Positions 61,349-64,000 of a DNA stretch of 64,000 nucleotides are shown here, piece by piece. The position numbers were made by a program, and so were the translations under genes. This DNA comes from Amphiplicatus sp046296195 (GTDB taxonomy: Bacteria; Pseudomonadota; Alphaproteobacteria; Caulobacterales; Parvularculaceae): positions 76,466 to 140,465 of the forward strand of contig JBKBLR010000003.1 in assembly GCA_046296195.1 (NCBI GenBank). Reading direction: 5' to 3'. How positions within the stretch are numbered: the first letter of the stretch is position 1; the number at the start of each line of letters is the position of its first letter. A model generated the notes under the pieces. That model saw only the letters and a list, made by a program, of their open reading frames with translations, searched no databases and was not told the DNA's origin.

Positions 61349-62410
61349 CTACGAATGTCCGGCGCGCAATTTCGCCATGGCGCTTCCGGCCAGAACTTTT
61401 TGTCTGGCCGACTTCGTATAGCGCTCGACCTCCTTCATGGTCTGGTGGCCAGTGACCGCCATGATCTCGAGTTCGGAACAGCCGAGTTCGGCAAGTCTCG
61501 ACGCCGCCGCCTTGCGCAACCCGTGCGCTGAGCAGTGCGGCAGGCCCGCCTCGTCGCACCAGTTCCGGAATTTATTTCCGAAGCCGTTGTTGGAGAACGG
61601 CCGACCCTGTTCCGTCACGAGGAACGTCGTCGCGCCGATCACCGACGCCTCAAGGATGTGCTGGAGCGCCGGAACGATCGGCAGTTCGAGGGTGACCGGC
61701 CGCCGGGCGCGGTTCTTCTCCTGCGTGAACCGCAACCAGCCCTCCTTCACATGCTGCTGGCCGAGGCGGACGATGTCGGAGCGGCGCTGGCCCGTATAGA
61801 GGAGCAACGCAAAAGCAAGGCGCGCCTTGCTCCCGATCGGGTGCTTCTCCTCAAATTGCAGAACTTCTTCGATCGACCAGGCGTGAAAGCCGCCCTCCTT
61901 GGTGAACAGGTACGGCACCGTCATCGCCGGATTGGTTTCGGCGTATCCATATTCGATCGCGAATTTATAGATCTGGCGAAGCGCCTTGATCATGTTGTTC
62001 GCGCCGCCCGGCTTGTCGGCTTTGTCGTCGCGCCACTTTCGTACGTGTTTGGCGTCGAGCGCCTTCGCCGGAAGATCGCCGCCGATATTGCAGATTCGGT
62101 CGAGAATTTTTCGCCGGACATATTGGGTGCGCGAATGAAGCTGCCGGAAATCCGCCGAGCGATAATATTCATCGCAAAGCCACCGGAATGTGCCGCCGGA
62201 TTGCGCCTTGATTTCCTGCGGCGTCAGCTTCTCAAGCGGCACATACCCATTCGCGGCCTGCTGATAAGCGACCCAGAATTGTTCCGAACCGATGGGGCCC
62301 GGCAATCTTACTTTTCTCTGACCCCGTTTTCGAAAATAAAGGCGGACATTGCCGTGCCGGTCGGCGTCTTCAACCACATATCTAATTCTGATTTTCAAAT
62401 CGCACGACAT
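61349..62410 (-). CDS. tyrosine recombinase / integrase
   Basis: Protein of 353 residues from ATG 62410 (MSCDLKIRIRYVVEDADRHG as 1-20). A SAM-like core-binding domain is followed by the catalytic domain with the R-H-x-x-R-H-Y set: 'YTGQRRSDIVRL', 'SAHGLRKAAASRLAELG', 'VTGHQTMKEVERYTKSA' (Tyr nucleophile). It integrates and, with an excisionase, excises the conjugative element at tRNA-Leu(CAG). The longer reading to 62560 overlaps the helix-turn-helix gene further and is not family-like. It overlaps that gene by 29 bases. Confidence 0.93.
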   Translation of the reverse strand: MSCDLKIRIRYVVEDADRHGNVRLYFRKRGQRKVRLPGPIGSEQFWVAYQQAANGYVPLEKLTPQEIKAQSGGTFRWLCDEYYRSADFRQLHSRTQYVRRKILDRICNIGGDLPAKALDAKHVRKWRDDKADKPGGANNMIKALRQIYKFAIEYGYAETNPAMTVPYLFTKEGGFHAWSIEEVLQFEEKHPIGSKARLAFALLLYTGQRRSDIVRLGQQHVKEGWLRFTQEKNRARRPVTLELPIVPALQHILEASVIGATTFLVTEQGRPFSNNGFGNKFRNWCDEAGLPHCSAHGLRKAAASRLAELGCSELEIMAVTGHQTMKEVERYTKSARQKVLAGSAMAKLRAGHS

Positions 62411-62696
62411 CCCATGGATTGACGGCGCCATTTTCATCAGCGTGCGGCAGATTGCTGAACGCCAGGTCAAGTTCCGGCCGATCCCACAGCCGCCGGGCGC
62501 CGACAATCCGCGGCTTCGGCATCGAGCCTGATCGTACCAGTTCATCGAACTTGGTGCCACTGATCCCGATATAGGCCGCCGCCACCTCGCGGCAGAGCCC
62601 GCGCGGGGGCAGGCTCAAAGGGAGAACCTCTGACCGCGCCGCTTGTCGCGCCGGACGCGAACCGCGGAAAGTTTCAGGCGACTCCATCTTCACCAT
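62382..62696 (-). CDS. helix-turn-helix excisionase-like protein
   Basis: Protein of 104 residues. 'CREVAAAYIGISGTKFDELV' and 'GSMPKPRIVGARRLWDRPELD' form the winged helix-turn-helix of AlpA/excisionase-type MerR-like proteins ('yigis..kf...v..g.mP.p...g.r..w...eld'). Such small proteins bind attachment DNA or control integrase expression. It overlaps the integrase start by 29 bases, so the two are coupled. Confidence 0.82.
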   Translation of the reverse strand: MVKMESPETFRGSRPARQAARSEVLPLSLPPRGLCREVAAAYIGISGTKFDELVRSGSMPKPRIVGARRLWDRPELDLAFSNLPHADENGAVNPWDVVRFENQN

Positions 62697-62709
62697 CTCT
62701 CTTCCTCAT

Positions 62710-63051
62710 TCAGACTCCGCCCGACGCCTCCGGTCTCTGCCTCTGACTCTGACGCGTCCAGACGAGCGCGCTCGATTCCACCCCATTCGAAAACAGCGCC
62801 GCGCGCAGCGGCGCGGCGAAGCTCGGGTCGTCGAGTTCGACGCGCAGGAACTCCTGGGGCTCCTCTCCCTTGGTCTTCGCCTTCCATGCGGCGCCGAGCT
62901 CGCGCTCGCCGGCGACGATCTTGAAGTCCGGGGCCTTGTCATTGCCATTCTTGTCGTTCGCGATGAAGGCGGCCTTGACGTTGATGGTCATGGTCCGGAT
63001 GGTTCCGGCATAGCCGTCATCCGTTTTCTTGAATGCGCCGATGATGCTCAT
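62710..63051 (-). CDS. DUF736 family protein
   Basis: Protein of 113 residues beginning MSIIGAFKKTDDGYAGTIRT, with 'DFKIVAGERELGAAWKAKT' and 'FLRVELDDPSFAAPLRAAL', the known pattern of DUF736. These proteins are found almost only on plasmids and integrative elements of alphaproteobacteria and may bind DNA. The C-terminal 15 residues are poorly conserved. It is 3 bases after the DUF2274 gene. Confidence 0.9.
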   Translation of the reverse strand: MSIIGAFKKTDDGYAGTIRTMTINVKAAFIANDKNGNDKAPDFKIVAGERELGAAWKAKTKGEEPQEFLRVELDDPSFAAPLRAALFSNGVESSALVWTRQSQRQRPEASGGV

Positions 63052-63054
63052 GGG

Positions 63055-63291
63055 CTACTCCTTTTCACTGGCGGGTTGACGAAGGGACTTGCGGGCGCGC
63101 CGGAAGGCCGCGTCCGAGTTCAGGAACCGCTCGATCATGAGGACGGCGAGTTCGCTCGCCGGCGTCTTCTTTCCGAATTCCGCGGCGTGGATTGCGGCGT
63201 AGTCTGCGAGCATGGCGTGAATGTCGGGCGGCAGCGACAGGGTGATCCTGACGGATTTGCGCTCAGGGACGGCGCCGATCTTGAGGCTCAT
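63055..63291 (-). CDS. DUF2274 family protein
   Basis: Protein of 78 residues with 'GAVPERKSVRITLSLPPDIHAMLADYA', here read as 6-32, a ribbon-helix-helix-like N terminus, then a helix with 'PASELAVLMIERFLNSD'. DUF2274 genes directly follow trbI in conjugation operons, exactly as here, with a 4-base overlap. It may be a small transfer regulator. Confidence 0.88.
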   Translation of the reverse strand: MSLKIGAVPERKSVRITLSLPPDIHAMLADYAAIHAAEFGKKTPASELAVLMIERFLNSDAAFRRARKSLRQPASEKE

Positions 63292-64000
63292 CGCGCCGCC
63301 CTCCGCTCTTCATAGGGTCGCAGCACGAGATCCTTGTGGACGATGACGCGCAAGGGCCAGCCCGGGCGCACCTTGATCGTCGGCTGGATGTCGAGGTTGC
63401 GCTGCACGATTTTCTGGCCGGACTGATTGGCGGAGCTTTGCGCCGACTCCCTCAGCGCGCGGACAAGATCGCTTTCGGATTCGCCGAACGACAATTCCGT
63501 ACCGACGCCAAGCAGAGTCGAAAGAACGACGCCTTTCAAAATGCGGAAGGTGTGGAAGTCGACCTCATCCGTAAGACCCGAATAGCCCGCGACATCGCTC
63601 GCCGGCATATTGTCGATCGTGATTGACGCGCCGTCGGGATAAATGATCCTCGACCAGACCAGCAGCGCGCGAGACTGGCCGAAGGCGATGACGCTGTCGT
63701 AGCGGCCGATGAGCTTTGCACCCTGCGGAATGAGGACGTAATAGCCGGTGACGCTGTCATAAACATTCTGCGTCACCTGCGCGATGACGGTGCCCTGCAA
63801 GTCGGAATTGATACCCGTGATCAGACTCGCCGGGATGACAGTCCCCGCCATCACCTCAACCGGCGTGATCGGGTCTTCGATTGCGTGCGGATTGTCAGTC
63901 GAGGACTCCGATCGATCACCCAGGAAGTCGAGCTTGCGGATCTGCCGGCCGGGGTCGTCGTTTCGCTCGGCGCCGAAGGGGACCGGCGTTTGCGGGGGTC
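63288..64000 (-). CDS. trbI: conjugal transfer protein TrbI (VirB10-like), C-terminal part
   Basis: The reading frame is open from 63288 to the window edge, so only the last 237 codons are seen and the start is outside. The VirB10/TrbI domain shows 'VMAGTVIPASLITGINSDLQ' (read in two parts), 'YYVLIPQGAKLIGRYDSVIAF', 'IDNMPASDVAGYSGLTDEVD' and 'GWPLRVIVHKDLVLRPY'. TrbI spans from the inner membrane to the outer-membrane core of the type IV secretion channel for plasmid or ICE transfer. The reading upstream of the apparent ATG at 63854 is in frame, with 'PFGAERNDDPGRQIRKLDFL'. Confidence 0.93.
   Translation of the reverse strand, partial: PPQTPVPFGAERNDDPGRQIRKLDFLGDRSESSTDNPHAIEDPITPVEVMAGTVIPASLITGINSDLQGTVIAQVTQNVYDSVTGYYVLIPQGAKLIGRYDSVIAFGQSRALLVWSRIIYPDGASITIDNMPASDVAGYSGLTDEVDFHTFRILKGVVLSTLLGVGTELSFGESESDLVRALRESAQSSANQSGQKIVQRNLDIQPTIKVRPGWPLRVIVHKDLVLRPYEERRAAR

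Larger units (their letters stand above)
61259..64000. mobile_element. left end of an integrative conjugative element
   Basis: From the end of tRNA-Leu(CAG) to the window edge: integrase, helix-turn-helix protein, DUF736, DUF2274 and partial trbI, all on the minus strand. DUF736 and DUF2274 genes accompany trb-type conjugation modules of alphaproteobacteria. The first 1.4 kb is visibly less GC-rich than the host genes. The element continues beyond 64000, so its size and cargo are unknown. Confidence 0.8.

Overview
The window is a GC-rich chromosomal segment from a Gram-negative alphaproteobacterium. Supporting features are an IalB-family protein, an NDUFA9-like complex I accessory protein, a bdhA-patatin pair, SUR-style TonB-dependent receptors with no iron-uptake partners, Tad-type surface-structure genes with a CtrA-like TTAA-N7-TTAA box, and a P-type (trb) conjugative element of the kind common in this class. 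A member of the Caulobacterales/Parvularculales/Hyphomonadales-like dimorphic lineages is my best guess, but it is an inference. There are no rRNA genes and no CRISPR array; two tRNA-Leu genes are present.

Region 1 (162-11890). A SnoaL-like protein and a methyltransferase on the + strand face a long minus-strand operon for oxidation of aromatic amines. In transcription order it holds: a TetR regulator (separate, upstream), aauB, mauE, mauD, aauA (the tryptophan tryptophylquinone enzyme aromatic amine dehydrogenase and its folding factors), two homologous monoheme cytochromes c, a TonB-dependent receptor, an aldehyde dehydrogenase, a tiny four-cysteine secreted protein and an ACSM-like acyl-CoA ligase. 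The first six genes overlap by 1-4 bases. The set can be read as uptake, amine to aldehyde, aldehyde to acid, and acid to acyl-CoA, with electrons leaving through cytochrome c. Two inverted repeats lie in the aauB promoter region. This is the richest locus in the window.

Region 2 (11970-20194). tRNA-Leu(UAA), an MFS transporter, and a minus-strand run: IalB, MscL with a clear terminator, a CinA-type protein, then a tight four-gene unit (TPR protein, CCP-like cytochrome, L-serine dehydratase, TPR-sulfotransferase).

Region 3 (20350-35717). Aconitase; an outer-membrane barrel plus XagB-like glycosyltransferase pair; dapF and tdk; a GH13 lipoprotein - glycerol kinase - divergent PEP carboxylase operon; an RnfD-like membrane protein lacking the flavin threonine, coupled to a periplasmic DUF2330 protein with a CxxC motif; RadC.

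Region 4 (35787-53693). Methionine aminopeptidase; a TadG-like protein behind a CtrA-like box; a degenerate GH24 lysozyme-fold protein; a glutathione-dependent formaldehyde pathway (frmA, fghA) followed by a PQQ quinohemoprotein alcohol dehydrogenase; PAP2 phosphatase; type II NADH dehydrogenase; bdhA - patatin - class III cyclase; a second MFS transporter; cupin; peroxiredoxin; LysR.

Region 5 (53859-61258). An isolated nuoHI pair detached from any other nuo gene, a fatty acid hydroxylase, a TonB receptor divergent from a TetR regulator across a perfect 28-base operator, an NDUFA9-like protein, and tRNA-Leu(CAG).

Region 6 (61259-64000, runs off the end). The left end of an integrative conjugative element inserted at tRNA-Leu(CAG): tyrosine integrase, helix-turn-helix excisionase-like protein, DUF736, DUF2274 and the C-terminal part of trbI.
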